Positions 34,028-45,977 of a DNA stretch of 64,000 nucleotides are shown here, piece by piece. Origin of the DNA: Gentiana macrophylla (lineage: Eukaryota > Streptophyta > Magnoliopsida > Gentianales > Gentianaceae); assembly GCA_026214975.1 (NCBI GenBank), contig JAOBSW010001047.1, positions 484,001 to 548,000 of the forward strand. The letters are read 5' to 3'. The translations under genes and the position numbers were made by a program. Position 1 is the first letter of the stretch. Each line of letters opens with the position of its first letter. Below the pieces are notes generated by a model. That model was given only the letters and a program-made list of their open reading frames with translations, was not told the DNA's origin and did no database searches.

Positions 34028-34414
34028 ATGGGAAAGCTGCTATGCGATTCAACGGCGTCATCTACTGTTGTTTTGTGGAAAGATCCCACCTCTACGCCAA
34101 CTGTAGATCTCGTTGACCAGACTCAAATTGTTTCCGCCGCCGCCGCCGTTGTCGTCGCCGCCGCAGAAACACCATGGGATGACGTGTCTGGTCTAGAGGA
34201 ACAACAGAAAAGGCATCTAGAAAAATTGCAAACAAGAGGGGTGCTTTGGAAACACCCGGAGGATAAGAGTAGATCTTTGGTGTTATCAATATTTCGTGCA
34301 ACGTCGAGGAGTTCCGTGCAATATTCTGGGATAGGTTATGTGAAATTTGCAAAGAAGAGAAGAGGATTGAGGCTAAGGTTTCTACATTTTGGGATAATGG
34401 AGAAATGGCGCTAG
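34028..34414 (+). pseudogene. Host gene fragment: N-terminal part of a plant protein
   Basis: ATG in good context after a C/T-rich, leader-like region. MGKLLCDSTASSTVVLWKD, an alanine run from the GCC repeats, then WDDVSGLEEQQKRHLEKLQ and GVLWKHPED form a plausible conserved N-terminus; I have the impression of a plant protein with a downstream OTU-type protease domain but cannot confirm it. After residue 85 the frame becomes basic and unlike a folded domain, while another + frame (about 34286-34410) reads CNVEEFRAIFWDRLCEICKE and looks more protein-like. So either an intron or frameshift lies near 34280, or this is a first exon joined to foreign DNA. No downstream exons are recognisable before the copia debris. 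Confidence 0.45.
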
Positions 34415-35389
34415 AATTATAATTATAAAGGTATTTTGGATATAAATTATTTTTTTCATTCTTCACAAATATCAGATTATTTTCGTTCTTTTTACATAAA
34501 TAAAATGAACTTGTCTTTATGACCTTTTCATATATATATATATATATATATCTTAGTCTAAAACCCGTGCATGTCTGGGACGACTCAACTTTTTTAAACA
34601 TATTGTCAAGGACGATCGACATGTGACTCAGCAAAGACGGCCGACCGAACTCGGATTAGTCGGACCAGAGTGGGTTACTGAATCTGAGGGGATTTAAGCA
34701 AAAAAAAAGGACAATTGACATGTAATTAGTTAACATGAAAATAAGAACTTACAAATCAATGTGATTGGAAAACCACAAAATAAAATGACGACATCATGCT
34801 TATGACGATCCGGAGCACGATTATCACAATCCTTATATCACTTTCAATCTCTACTTCAATATAAACTTCAAATCCGCGATCTGCATTATAATCATACCAA
34901 AAAAACCACGTGTAAGACACCCAAAAATTAAAAAATACCTATCACAGGTTTTGAAATTTTGTCACAAAAAGAAAAAAAAAGAAAAAAACAAACTTACCAA
35001 GCAACATGATTGGAATACCCTAAAATGAAATGCCATAATGTTTATGATGATCTGGAGCAGCAATATAACGATACCTTAAATCCCTTACAATCTTTAGTTA
35101 ATATAACATTCAAATCCTAATATTGTATTACGATCCTACAAAATAAAAAAATAAAAATAAAATTAGTTTTCTTTTTAAAAAACGAAAAATAACCTTATCT
35201 TAGAACAAACACAAAAAGAAAATACTAAATGTAGATGGTAGAGACCAATAAATAGACAATTGTGGAAAATTTTCAACATAGAAGATTGAAGGAAGATAGA
35301 ATCGATATTAATGGAATTGTAAAATACTACCTAATATAACTTCCAAAATTCAAAATTATTATTCAAATTCAAAATTCAAATTCTTGTTT
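34415..35389. repeat. AT-rich spacer with (AT)n and a degenerate duplication
   Basis: Contains (TA)n at about 34531-34551 and two diverged copies of a roughly 170-base stretch (about 34735-34905 and 34990-35140), both with TTGGAA-AC-C-AAAAT-AAATG and a later ATGATC-GGAGCA. No gene seen. Confidence 0.5.
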
Positions 35390-36005
35390 CAACACAACCT
35401 TCTTTGTCCTTGTCTTTACAAGGAAAGATCTCGTTAATAAATACAACATTCCATTCATCAATGATTACATTTTAATATGTATCAGGAATGTCTGATTTGT
35501 GTACCGAAAACAGTTAGCTACTACTGTTATTTGCATATCCAAAATATGCAATCTTTTGTTTCAGTCCCTTATCTTGACTTGCTTTGGCTTAGGTATTTCG
35601 GCCTTTGCCAAGCACCCCTACACTTTCAGGAATTTATTGGTAGGTTTGTAGTCTTTCCACTATTCCATTGTGACATTCTGTTGAGAACAACAAATATTAT
35701 TGAGAGAATCGTCTCCCCCACATTTCTAGATAAATCTGAATTGATCAACATAGCACTCATCAATTCTTACAGTGTTCTTGCATTTTAGCAACACCAGTCG
35801 ACTATGGAGTGTATGAAGGATTGGTTTGATGAATGATGTTGGCGTCTTAACAAAATTCATTAAATGCTCCATCATACTTTCCATTTTAGTCACTACGAAT
35901 TATCTCAATTCGTTTCCCAAGTTGATTCTGAACGTCACTTTTATCTATGGGCCTCATCTTTGCTTTCCGGCAGATAAACATAACAGTATATTATGCTATT
36001 ATCGA
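35390..36005 (-). pseudogene. Ty1/copia integrase-region remnant
   Basis: Minus-strand translation near 35760-35940 gives NQLGKRIEIIRSD, YDGAFNEFC, IIHQTNPSYTP and STGVA, the order found in the copia integrase core (catalytic Asp in RSD, then the IHQ-TPQ-NGVA block). Further on, 35480-35700 carries pieces resembling the post-integrase stretch with WGCLAKVPIP-type and KTIDCVFIGY-type sequences. Many stops and frame changes show it is long dead. No LTRs of this copy were found. Confidence 0.7.
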
Positions 36006-36896
36006 TGAAAGTAACTAAATACGCTTTTAACATCTTCTTTCACACAACTTTAAATCACACATATTAAGAATTTAGCTACTCATTATAATGAAAGAAACAT
36101 GAATCAAACATGAAATTAAAGCCATGAAATGAGAGGAAAACGTAATTAATTACCAAAAACGCAGGAAATTGAAGTTGCAACAATCTTCATCCACACCCAT
36201 GTCACTTGGGGTAGAAGAAGAACACAAAATTCAAAATCCAAGCGAGTTAAGCAAGAATCTAAGCTAGATTATGTTAAATTCAAGTAGTAACTAGTGTAGG
36301 AATGAATCTAAGGGTGAAGGAGAAGAAGAGAATGGTGACTAAGGGTTTTGGGGAAGGGGAGAATCAGAAAATATGATGGAAATCGCGTTTTTGTGCTGAA
36401 AAATGCATAACGAGCCGAGCTGCTTGAAATTCGGCTCGACAGATGGTTTGGTACTAGATTGTCTTCAGTAAATTGACCATAACTTTCCGTGTAGAACTCC
36501 GATTTGAGTGATTCAAGATGAGTTAGAAAGCTTGTTCGAAGATCTACAACTCTTGTGAAGAAGTCTAAACCGAATTCTCTCTCTAAGATGGGTAAAATGT
36601 CACTTTAAGTCAGCTGTGAGTATAAATGCTCGAGACAAATGATCCGTAAGAACTCCGGGGCTTCGGGTACACGCTCTCTAAGCCTCATACCTTATCATCC
36701 GGGTTTATGAGTCACCTATTTCCTGCATCACAACATTCAAACACATACCGAGCATAACTCCGCAAGATAACTAGGGCTTGAAAAAGGTCAAAATACCGTA
36801 AAATGGTGATGTTTTCCATCTATTTGACGGTTTGCCTCAAAGTGAGTGTGCAATGCATTTTACTCTATAAATGGTCTAAAACTACCCAATACAGGT
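36006..36896 (-). repeat. Diverged Athila-type LTR fragment and flank
   Basis: At 36496-36606 it carries the block containing TAGAAAGC ... GATCTACAACTCT that is shared with the LTRs of elements B and F, and at 36411-36438 an 8-base inverted repeat CGAGCCGA/TCGGCTCG. A plausible LTR end, CCTGCATCA, is at 36722-36730. The last 160 bases lead into the element D target site and probably belong to the LTR that continues at 48422. Confidence 0.45.
36892..36896. repeat. Target site duplication of element D (CAGGT, left)
   Basis: CAGGT directly precedes the left LTR and recurs at 48422-48426 directly after the right LTR. Confidence 0.9.
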
Positions 36897-38426
36897 TGTC
36901 CCGGATTTTATCAATACAAAACAACACGTAATAAACCGGTTAACCTCAAGTGCAAGGATCGTAGTACAGAGGTTAATGCCGGGTCGATCCTACGGGGAAC
37001 TAGACTGTTGTGGATCCTAGTTTTTGTTTAAACTAATCTATGTCACGAAACTACACTAAACAGTGGTTAAAAACAAACAGAAAACAAACTTAATAAAACG
37101 ATTAAACTAGACAGAGGAATATGATCCAAAGCTAGGGAAGATTGGTTGCGAACCGATTAATCTAACTACACTAACGATGCAATAAAACGATAAACTAACT
37201 AAGAAATTCAAGTTCAAAGGATTAAAAATCAAATTATAACGAACGAACAAGCAATCGATCCACCTATCCTATCAATATTCAATTCTAATTCGGATTAATT
37301 CGTGATCTCTACTCAAGTCGTGATTCACCTAATCGAAGGCATAAACTCCTACTCTCGTAGACGAGTTCGTTTTCTAATCTTTTATCTTTCGATGTTAAAG
37401 ATTACGTCTTTCTAACCTAGGCGTGAAATCTTTCAATTTCTAATCTAGAAAATCAATCTAATAACTCTCGTTTTAGTTAGATCGAAGATCTATTCTTTTA
37501 TCACGGTGATCTATCGTTAACATGATTTTCATCAAATAAACAATCATCAAAGCAAGCATCTTTCGATTAAACATGCAAAAACATACAAAACATGATAAAA
37601 GAAACGAACTTGAAATAGATACTCACAGATTAATCACGAATCAAAACTGAATTGTTGAAGGAAGGCTTCACAACGCTTGTTCAAGAGGGTTTTAGCCTCT
37701 TAGCATCCTTGTTGCAACTTGAATTGATGAAATAAAAGACATGAATCTATCTAATCTAATCTAGGAATTAAATTGCATAAACTGGAAGAAAATAGAGTAA
37801 AAACGCAGCCTGAGCCGCCCCTATGAAATTAGGGTTCGAATTGTGTCCTTAGGGTTTGAGAAATCGTGCCTATTTATAGGTTTTTAGGTCGGTTTAGGCT
37901 AAGGCGGTGCTTGGACGCCCGTCCACTATCTTGGACGCCCGTCCATAGTGCTTGAACGCCAAGTCAGACGCTCGTTCATCCAGCGTCCAAACTCTCTGTA
38001 TCAAAATTCTTTCCTGGACGCCCGTCTGCTTTATCAAACGCCCGTCCACTCTGGACGGGACCTGGACGAACGTCCATCTATGCTGGAACTCTATTTCTTG
38101 ATCATTATCTCTTCCTTCTTCCATCTTTATCCTTCTTTTCTCATCTCTATCTTGATTCAGCTTGAATTATATCAACATTTGATCATCAATTTAGCCTCCA
38201 ACATGTATCTACATCACATTAAGACATCGCAAAACGTAACACAATCCAAATACTCATAAAACCATAATTAAAACACATACACAACCTCATTTTGCGAATA
38301 AACTAATTAAAATCTCACTTGCTTAATAAATCATTTAAAACCACATTTCCTATGCAAATCATATGAATTATGGAGGAGAACATCATAAAATACAACGTTA
38401 TAAAACGTATAAATTCACCCTTAACA
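36897..38426 (-). repeat. Element D, 3' LTR (left)
   Basis: Starts TGTCCCGGATTTTATC, ends CACCCTTAACA. It has a U5 block GGGTCGATCCTACGGGGAA near 36972, TATAAATAG on the minus strand at 37871-37879 and the GGACGCCCGTCC palindrome array at 37913-38075. Confidence 0.93.
37871..38075 (-). promoter_or_regulatory. Element D LTR core promoter: GGACGCCCGTCC array plus TATA (left copy)
   Basis: Palindrome GGACGCCCGTCC at 37913-37924 and 37933-37944 with further degenerate copies to 38075, all upstream in the element sense of CCTATAAATAGG at about 37869-37880. Confidence 0.55.
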
Positions 38427-38463
38427 ACTCCCCCACACTTAAACTTTGCTCGTCCCGAGCAAA
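38427..38463 (-). other. Element D polypurine tract plus hairpin
   Basis: Minus strand AAGTGTGGGGGAGT abuts the LTR. The adjoining TTTGCTCGGGACGAGCAAA is a perfect 8-base-pair stem with a 3-base loop (38445-38452 with 38456-38463). Confidence 0.8.
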
Positions 38464-39484
38464 ACAAAACAAGATAAAGGCTCGGAAAGATTATAGACAT
38501 TTCAACACATACACCATAGATTCAATAAATCAGAAGTTCACCACCGTGTGTGTGCAAAGCCATAGAAAATTTCCACTAAACCCAAACTTGAGGAACTCAA
38601 AGTAAAACTAGCTAACACCCCCTCGTGGAATAGTAATAAATGACACACATAAGGTGCACCCTACAAACGTGAAATATCCCGAAAAGAATGATCGAATATA
38701 TCTAGGGCCTTTCTGAAATACTCAGAGGATAATCCCTACAGCATATCTATCAGTTTATACTGGGGATAAGATTAACGATAACTTAGTCTTATATTCATTT
38801 CACATCAATTCTTAGTTGATTTAACTATTTCACTTTGAACACACATTAGAATGAGCTATTGCCCTCATAGCAGAATAGGACATTTCGAGATAATCCCCTA
38901 CCTTACTCCAATCATAAGGCAGCTTTTCCTAACTGTCGTGAGCTTTTAGTCATTATAGTGGTATAGGACATACGTGGTACACCCTACCTCACTCAAATCA
39001 TCGACTAGCTTCCGACACACCCTTATTAATCAACTATTAACTTATCTTTTTAATTGACATTAGCCCCGTGTTACTTATCACATTCAAACTTCTAGATATT
39101 CACAGTATCTCATACTTTGGATCTAAATACAAACTACCATAAATCTCACGATATATACGTAGCACTAAGCACATGACTTATAAGAAAATCAAAAATTACT
39201 AATCCAAAACGGGGTATAACTTTATAAATTAGCTCATCATTCACTATGGCTCGTGAAAAATAAAGTAGGTGAAACCACTAACTTATCAAACATATGATGT
39301 ATAGCTTAAGTGACTATAAAAATAACGAACATTGAATCGAATTGCCTACTCGGGACAAAACAAAAACAAAAGTGTCGAAAATTTTTGAAAATTTCAGCTC
39401 ATTTCGCATTTTAGCTCATTTCGCATTATTTTGCATAGAATCATTACTAATTAAGCAAATGTGTAGATACATATCGAACATTCC
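38464..39484. other. Element D non-coding interval between PPT hairpins
   Basis: About 1 kb with no gene. Two copies of a motif like ATAGGACAT-(N)-CCCTACCTNACTCNAATCAT at 38873-38917 and 38960-39000, also present in element F and once in B. Confidence 0.6.
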
Positions 39485-39523
39485 CCTCCCCCACACTTAA
39501 ATTACAACATCTCCCCATGTTGT
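39485..39523 (-). other. Element D second, internal PPT-like motif with hairpin
   Basis: CCTCCCCCACACTTA on the + strand followed by ACAACAT ... ATGTTGT (39504-39510 with 39517-39523, 7 of 7 pairs, 6-base loop). Confidence 0.6.
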
Positions 39524-40029
39524 GCAGAATAAAAGAAAAAGAACACTTAGCTGATTGTATGCGAAAGGAACAATGCAGAACGGACGCGTTCGATCCGAAA
39601 TGCTCGAAGATATCGATGATCGTGTGGACCATCTACCGGAAAACTGCTATCATCTAAAACTCACAAAGGCTAATGCAAATACCCTGTACTCATGAGAAAC
39701 AAAGAAATACCTCGAGGGAAACAAGGGATTATATCATATCGTACAAAAGTGAAAAAGAAAGAGAAATCGAGATTGAAAAACATCCACAACAGTTTCTCAA
39801 CAAACTCCATTCAAAACATTAATTCAACCCCTTATTAAAACAGAAAAACTTCAAATACAAAAAACTAGAAAGGATAAAAACCGAGCCGACGAGAAACCGA
39901 CAGTAGCTCGAAAAGGAAAACTAAGAAATACACAAAAGAAAACAAAAACGAAAGAAAATAGTGGGTTGCCTCCCACCAAGCGCTTTATTTAACGTCGTCA
40001 GCCCGACGCATTGAAAGCTCAGCCTGGAT
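39524..40029 (-). other. Region 3' of element D pol
   Basis: No gene. On the minus strand AAGCGCTTGGTGGGAGGCAACCC at about 39963-39985 is a motif found just past pol in many plant Athila-type elements; F has a counterpart at about 56646. Confidence 0.45.
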
Positions 40030-40558
40030 CAGGCCATTTAACTTTTTTCGCCACCACTACTACCTCGTAAGCTCTCATCGATGAGTGTGGCTGCAGAAAC
40101 AGCAGCGAACACAAGGGGTTAATTCTTTAATAGCTCTCCAAACACGCTTGAACTTCCCCATGGTCGATTTCTTCTTTGCCAGCTTCCTCTTGAGTTGTTG
40201 CTCTTTGAAAAACTCTTCCATATCCCAACTACCTGCTAGAACTTCTTCTGATTTACCACAACCGTCATCCTCGAGGAAAATAAGTCGGGCGAGAACTCGT
40301 CAAACTCATCGACTTTAGGGTGCTACACCGAGGATATCGAAATCGAAGCAGTCAAAGGCTTTACCTTGGGTTCACCAATGTAATGCTTGCATCTCGACCA
40401 TTCACTCGAACGGTTGATCACCATAACCGCAGCTCTCTAACGCCTCCGGGAATGATTTGGAGAATCTCGAAAGGACCGGACCAACGTGTCCTCAACTTGC
40501 CAGGAAACAAATGCAACCTGGAATTGTAGAGTAACACTTGCTCTCCGACTTTAAATTC
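40030..40558 (-). pseudogene. Element D integrase C-terminal region, broken
   Basis: Directly follows the stop at 40559 in the same frame: [20 protein letters not shown] and TRWSGPFEI, the integrase C-terminal DNA-binding-like region, then a further stop and a hydrophilic tail. A single TGA (from CGA or AGA) separates it from the 672-residue frame, so the natural protein ran on. Confidence 0.75.
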
Positions 40559-42577
40559 TCACTTCTTAATTTTCGCGTCGTGGAGGAGTTTCATATTTTC
40601 CTTACTAATCCTGGCACTCTCGTAAGCCTGGAGTCTAAATTCATCAAGCTCATGCAACTGCTGCAGCCGGTGTTCGCCACAGGATCGGGAGTCGAAGTTC
40701 AAAAACTTGGTAGCCCAATACGCCCTGTGCTCTAACTCAACTGGCAGGTGGCACGATTTACCATAAACCATTTGGTAGGGTGACGTACCCATGGGGGTCT
40801 TGTAGGCAGTCCTATATGCCCATAGTACATCGTCCAACTTTAGACTCCAGTCTTTTTTATGACTATTCACCGTCTTTTCCAGGATCTTCTTCAAGCTCTG
40901 GTTGCTACGCTCAACCTGACCACTAGTCATCGGATGATATGGTGTACCAGTTTTGTGACGAACACCATACTTCTCGAGGACTTTTTCCAAGGGTCGGTTG
41001 CAAAAGTGTGTCCCTTCATCACTAATCAAGGCACGTGGACATCCAAACCTCACAAAGATATTCTTCTTTAGAAAATTCATGACCGTTTTATGATCATTGC
41101 GAGGAGTGGCTATTGCCTCCACCCATTTCGAAACATAGTCAACGCAAACTAAGATGTATTTGTTCCCACAGGAAGATGGGAATGGACCCATAAAGTCAAT
41201 CCCCCATACATCAAAAACTTCGCATTCAAGAATGGGTTTCAATGGCATGTCAAACCGCCTTGTCAAAGCTCCGGTTCTTTGGCACCTATCGCAAGCTTTA
41301 CAGAAAGCTTCCGTATCCTTAAAGATCGTGGGCCAATAGAAACCGGACTGGAAGATCTTCGCAACCGTTTTCCAAGGACCAAAGTGACCACCTGTGGGTC
41401 CACTATGGCATTGCTCGATTATATCGCGTTGCTCAGATTCAGGAACACACCTCCTCAGCAAACCATCTTTGCAGATCTTGAAGAGGTAAGGTTCATCCCA
41501 AACAAAATATTTCATATCAGAGAAGAACTTCTTCTTCTCCTGATAAGACATTTCAGGATCAAGGTATTTGGCATGAAGGTAGTTTACGATGGAAGAATAC
41601 CATGGAACATTTGGAGCACAACCATCGATAAGCATGACATTTTCGAGAGGAAAGTAAAGATCTATATCATCAGGTTCAGTATTTTCCTCACTCAACATTC
41701 TAGACACATGATCAGCCACTACGTTCTCACTGCCCTTTTTGTCTTTGATGTGCACATCAAACTCTTGTAGGATCAGTATCCAACGTAGGAGGCGCGGTTT
41801 AGCTTCCTTTTTGGTCATGAGATATCGCAAAGCCGCGTGGTCAGTCCAAACAGTGACTACGGCTCCCAACAAGTAACTACGGAATTTGTCCATGGCGAAC
41901 ACCACAGCCAACAACTCTTTTTCGGTTGTAGTGTAGTTAACTTGCGCGGGGCTCAGTGTGTGACTGGCATAATAGATTGGCTGAAACTTCCCTTTGATTC
42001 TTTTCCCTAACACTGCACCAACTGCATAGTTGGATGCATCGCACATGAGCTCAAAGGGTAGGTTCCAGTCAGGCGATATAAGAATTGGAGCAGAGATCAG
42101 CTTACTCTTAAGCTCCTCAAACGCGCGCTTGCAATTCTCATCAAAATCAAAAGTAACGTCTTCTTTGAGTAAAGTAGACAGGGGCTTGGCAATCTTTGAA
42201 AAGTCCTGGATGAACCTCCTATAGAAACCGACATGTCCGAGGAACCCTCGGACTTCCCGAACATTCTTAGGATAACTCATCTTCTCAATAGCTTCAACCT
42301 TGGCCCTATCTACTTCTATACCTTTGGCTGACACTTTGTGGCCAAGGACTATGCCTTCATCTACCATGAAATGGCATTTTTCCCAATTAAGCACTAAGTC
42401 CTTTTCCACACATCTAGACAACACCTGATCAAGATTATCAAGGCAATCATCGAAGGATTGACCAAAGACCGAGAAATCATCCATAAAAATCTCCATGCAC
42501 TTTTCAACTAGCCCGTCAAAGATTGCCATCATACACCTTTGAAAGGTGGCTGGGGCATTCTGAGAGACAAATGGCAT
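40559..42577 (-). CDS. Element D pol: RT (part), RNase H and integrase
   Basis: A 672-residue frame, the longest in the window. It starts inside RT at [14 protein letters not shown]; the N-terminal VSQ in place of GLC marks a local disturbance. The RT active site is [10 protein letters not shown], followed by the thumb [13 protein letters not shown]; RNase H has [26 protein letters not shown] and [10 protein letters not shown]; the HHCC zinc finger has GPTGGHFG and C-x-x-C in ACDRC; the integrase core has [19 protein letters not shown] and [10 protein letters not shown]. These enzymes copy RNA to DNA, remove RNA and integrate the product. It ends at a premature TGA. Confidence 0.93.
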   Translation of the reverse strand: MPFVSQNAPATFQRCMMAIFDGLVEKCMEIFMDDFSVFGQSFDDCLDNLDQVLSRCVEKDLVLNWEKCHFMVDEGIVLGHKVSAKGIEVDRAKVEAIEKMSYPKNVREVRGFLGHVGFYRRFIQDFSKIAKPLSTLLKEDVTFDFDENCKRAFEELKSKLISAPILISPDWNLPFELMCDASNYAVGAVLGKRIKGKFQPIYYASHTLSPAQVNYTTTEKELLAVVFAMDKFRSYLLGAVVTVWTDHAALRYLMTKKEAKPRLLRWILILQEFDVHIKDKKGSENVVADHVSRMLSEENTEPDDIDLYFPLENVMLIDGCAPNVPWYSSIVNYLHAKYLDPEMSYQEKKKFFSDMKYFVWDEPYLFKICKDGLLRRCVPESEQRDIIEQCHSGPTGGHFGPWKTVAKIFQSGFYWPTIFKDTEAFCKACDRCQRTGALTRRFDMPLKPILECEVFDVWGIDFMGPFPSSCGNKYILVCVDYVSKWVEAIATPRNDHKTVMNFLKKNIFVRFGCPRALISDEGTHFCNRPLEKVLEKYGVRHKTGTPYHPMTSGQVERSNQSLKKILEKTVNSHKKDWSLKLDDVLWAYRTAYKTPMGTSPYQMVYGKSCHLPVELEHRAYWATKFLNFDSRSCGEHRLQQLHELDEFRLQAYESARISKENMKLLHDAKIKK

Positions 42578-43504
42578 CCCTCAGTGGCGAATGTCCCATA
42601 AGGGCAAGTGAAAGTGGTCTTCTCTTGGTCAACAGGGTCGATGGGTATCTGGAAGTATCCCGAATATCCATCCAGAAGCGATAGAATGCGTGCCCGCCAG
42701 ACGCGCTCAAGCATCCGGTCAATGAATGGAAGGGAAATGATCTTTCGGTGTGACCTCATTGAGATTTCGATAATCGATACATACTCTGTATCCAAAGAAC
42801 GAGCCTCAACGCTATCTCTTCTCCCTTCTCATTCTTCTCAATAGTAATTCCACCTTTCTTGGGAACTACCTGAGTTGGGGATACCCATTCACTGTCTGCA
42901 ATGGCGTATATGATACTCATATCAATAAGCTTTATAATTTCCTTCTTGACTACCTCTTGCATGTGAGGTTGAGCTCTCGAGGTCGTCTAACTCGCTTTGC
43001 ACCCTCCTCGTCTTGATCTTGTGCATAGATGTCGGGAGATATCCTCGGATATCTCCCACCGCCATCGAAGGCTTTCTCATTTTTGCGCAAGACGTTTAAC
43101 AGTTTAAGCTCTTCTATTCGAGATAGCTTGGCAGAGATGATCAAAGGAAGCTTGTCACCTTCTCTCAGAAATACATACTTAAGATGTTTAGGCAACGGCT
43201 TCAGAACCAAGTCTACAGGGGGTTCCTCTAGGCTTGATTTAAGATCTCCACTCCTTAACTCAACATCGTTGAGTTTACTTAGTGGCCCTACTGCCAAAGC
43301 TTCTTCTCTTAGCCCATCCTCAAAATCAGCTGCTACTTGATCTAGGTTGACCACACCATGATTGTTTAGATTATCGATCAATCGCTCATATTCTGCTTCT
43401 ACAGCCAAGACTTGCTTATCCATGAAGTCATCGAAGTCATCGACGTCTCTCAATGGAACGACCGGTTGGAGAACCGGAGGGTACTTGAATAGATTTAGAA
43501 ACAC
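42529..43504 (-). pseudogene. Element D RT N-terminal half and PR-RT linker, frame-shifted
   Basis: Minus-strand frames carry, in order, the linker with SSLEEPPVDLVLKPLPKHLK and LPLIISAKLS (42950-43504), then [15 protein letters not shown] (42756-42962), then [20 protein letters not shown] and TFTCPYGTFA (42529-42795). These are consecutive RT segments in three different frames, so at least three indels separate them. RT therefore cannot be made in one piece from the sequence as given. Confidence 0.85.
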
Positions 43505-43691
43505 TATAGCTCACCTCTTGGTCACCAACTCGGATAGTTACTTTCCCACCATCACAATCGATGAGGGCTCTGGCTGTAGATAGGAAAGGTCTTCCAAGAA
43601 TCGGGAACGTTTTCATCTTTCTCCATATCTAAGACGTACCAATCATTGGAAAGGTAAATCTATCAATCGAACCGAACGCCCTCGAGGATCC

Positions 43692-44471
43692 TCAAGCTTT
43701 CTTAGAAGATCGATCAACAATTGTAAGCTCATAGTTGTGGGTTCTAGAAGGTTTTTTGAGATCGATTTGTTTGCACACAGACATGGGCATAAGGCTTATA
43801 GAGGCACCTAGATCGCACAAAGAATTAGGGAAGACTAGGCCTCCCATTAACACTGTAAGCATGAACTTTCCAGGGTCACCTCGTTTTGTTGGTAAGTCTT
43901 CACAATTTATCAAGGAACAATCCTCACCAATTTGCCTTTCCATGCCTGCTAACTTCTTTTTCGAAGATACAACATCCTTGATGAATTTTGTATACTTAGG
44001 CATCTCGACCAAGACCTCGGATAATGGCAGATTTACCTGAGTATTTTTCAAAAGGTTAAGCACCTTTTCATATTTCTTATCTTCACTCAAGGGGATGTTG
44101 CTTTTCCTAGGTGGAAATGGAAGCTTCTTCAACTCACTCTCAGAAAATACTTTCTTTGAGGAAGCACTGACAGCTTTGTCTTCCATGTCCTTCCACTTTA
44201 CAACTTTTTCAGACTTTTTATTAGTCAGGGGATCACCCTCCTGACTCTCACTTGATTCTTCATTCCTCAGGGGAACAGCCACCTGAGGACTTACAACTTC
44301 TTCACCTCTCAGGGGATCAGCCACCTGAGTCTTTTTTCTGCGTAACGGGGAATGTGGATGCTCAACTTCCTCCCGCCTTATCACCGGCAGAGGGGCTAGT
44401 GGTTTCCCGGTGAGAGGACCACTCGATTGAGTACCGCTTAAGATGCATTGCACCGGCCTCTGGTATGCCAT
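43692..44471 (-). pseudogene. Element D gag C-terminus and aspartic protease
   Basis: A 259-residue frame. The first 110 residues are acidic/basic low-complexity with repeats of PLRxEE. ELKKLPFPPRK introduces the protease-proximal region, LPLSEVLVEMPKYTKFIKDVVSSKKKL is the conserved helix found in the same place in B, and CDLGASISLMP is the aspartic protease active site. The frame ends at SSKKA; the ILGRPFL-type flap region expected further on is disrupted (43505-43691). Confidence 0.85.
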
Positions 44472-45977
44472 TAGGAGTCGAAGGAACTAGGTCGATTGCT
44501 TTGGCCACAATTGAAATCGATTTGGGCTATTAGGCCACCCTTCGGATTTTTCTCCATAAAATCGGGCAACCGCGCTACGATGGTCTGTAAGCTTCTTTGG
44601 TCACCATCTCGCTTCTCAAGGTTCTTGATTGTGCTCATCAACATTTGGATATTATTATTCGCTCCCTCTGGAAGTTATTGTTCGCTCCTTGACTCCTTTC
44701 GATAGGAGTCCAATCTAGCTTCAAGATCATCGACGAGAGGGCCTTGAGAGTTTCGAATGTTTTGAGAGAAAGGTTGGCTAGACCGACTTTGAAATGCAGG
44801 ATTGTTAGGCCAACTTTGATTTAACCCTTGATTTAGATTGGAGGAATTCAAGCTCTGGTTCTGATTAAAATTAGGGTTTCGATTGAGATTCGAGTTTTGA
44901 TTGAAGCTTTGACGGAAACCCTGATTTTGAAAATTGCCCTGGCCAGAGAATTGATTTCAAACCTCTGATTCGGCTGGCCATTGAAGGCATTGATCTCTGC
45001 GTTCTATCCAATCATAGGACGTAAACGAGCAAAGGTGTGCCCTATATCGTCACATACTTGGCATGCGACTTGATTATATCGCATCCATGATTCTCGACAA
45101 AGATTGACTTGATAAGAAACAGGGAGATGAATTGACACCGCCAACCATATGGCCGATCGAGAATAATTTTCGCGAGCATGTAACTTGAGAGTTCAGAGTA
45201 ATAATGAAAGAGTCCGATAACTCGGATTTGGAGATGTCGTGAGAGTAGCCTTTGTTTCACATGGCGATTTCATTTGCATTTTCACCTCCTCGATCCTGAG
45301 GAGGAGGAGGTGGTGCTGAATAAACTTGAAAGGAGGGGCATAATTATATTTGGCAATGTCTTGAACAATGCCCACCCTCTCTGAGGCGTTTTCCTCAGAA
45401 TTCCCACTGATGAACTATTGACCATGCCCTTGGTGAGCTCGGTCAACCCACTGAAAAAAGTATTGACTTGCCTCTGCAAGTCTAACCCATGGTGTGGGGG
45501 CATTTACGAAGAAGAGCCTTAAATCTCTTCCATGCCTCAAAGAATGATTACATTTCCGTTTGATAAAATTGTATATTTCCCTTAAACACTCGGGAATTTG
45601 TCTTGGCGGTGGAAATTATTGGCTTAAAAATTCTTTTTCCAATGCAGCCCAAGTGGTAATGGATTCGCAGAGGAGAGAGCTATACCACTCTTAGCTTCTC
45701 CCTTCAAAGAGAACGGAAACAGTGTAAGTTTAATCGCATCCTCACTCACACCTTGAATGCGTGTCGTACCACATATCTCCGTAAATGTGTATGCGTGTGT
45801 GTGAGGATTTTCGAAAGGGACCCGTGAAACATTGATGCATCTTTGCATCATCCGAATGAGACCGGGTTTGAGTTCGAAGGTCTCGTGCCGTAATGGTGGT
45901 AAGACGATAGCGGGTTGATGATTCATCGCACTGTGCATGGCGTAGTCCGCCAATGTACGTCAATCTTCAGCAGCCAT
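44472..45977 (-). pseudogene. Element D gag, fragmented
   Basis: Starts at ATG 45977 with MAAED, then TGA, then RTLADYAMHS as in element E gag. FPFSLKGEAKS and GLTELTKGMVNS mark the gag domain, in different frames. Further on are a partial zinc-knuckle stretch near 45060 and an Asn/Gln-rich region (about 44760-44940) with repeated NQN and NLN. At least five breaks are visible. Gag forms the virus-like particle. Confidence 0.8.

Noticed and set aside
34092..34634. 180-residue minus-strand frame
   Set aside because: Antisense of the host gene fragment and of AT-repeat DNA; low-complexity content (YIYIYIY, RRRRQRRRRR) and no motif.
37894..38259. 76- and 103-residue frames in the D LTR, repeated in the right LTR at 47889-48254
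   Set aside because: Both copies lie over the palindrome array and promoter; repetition follows from the LTR and not from coding constraint.
41279..41770. 163-residue + strand frame inside element D
   Set aside because: Antisense shadow of RNase H and integrase coding.
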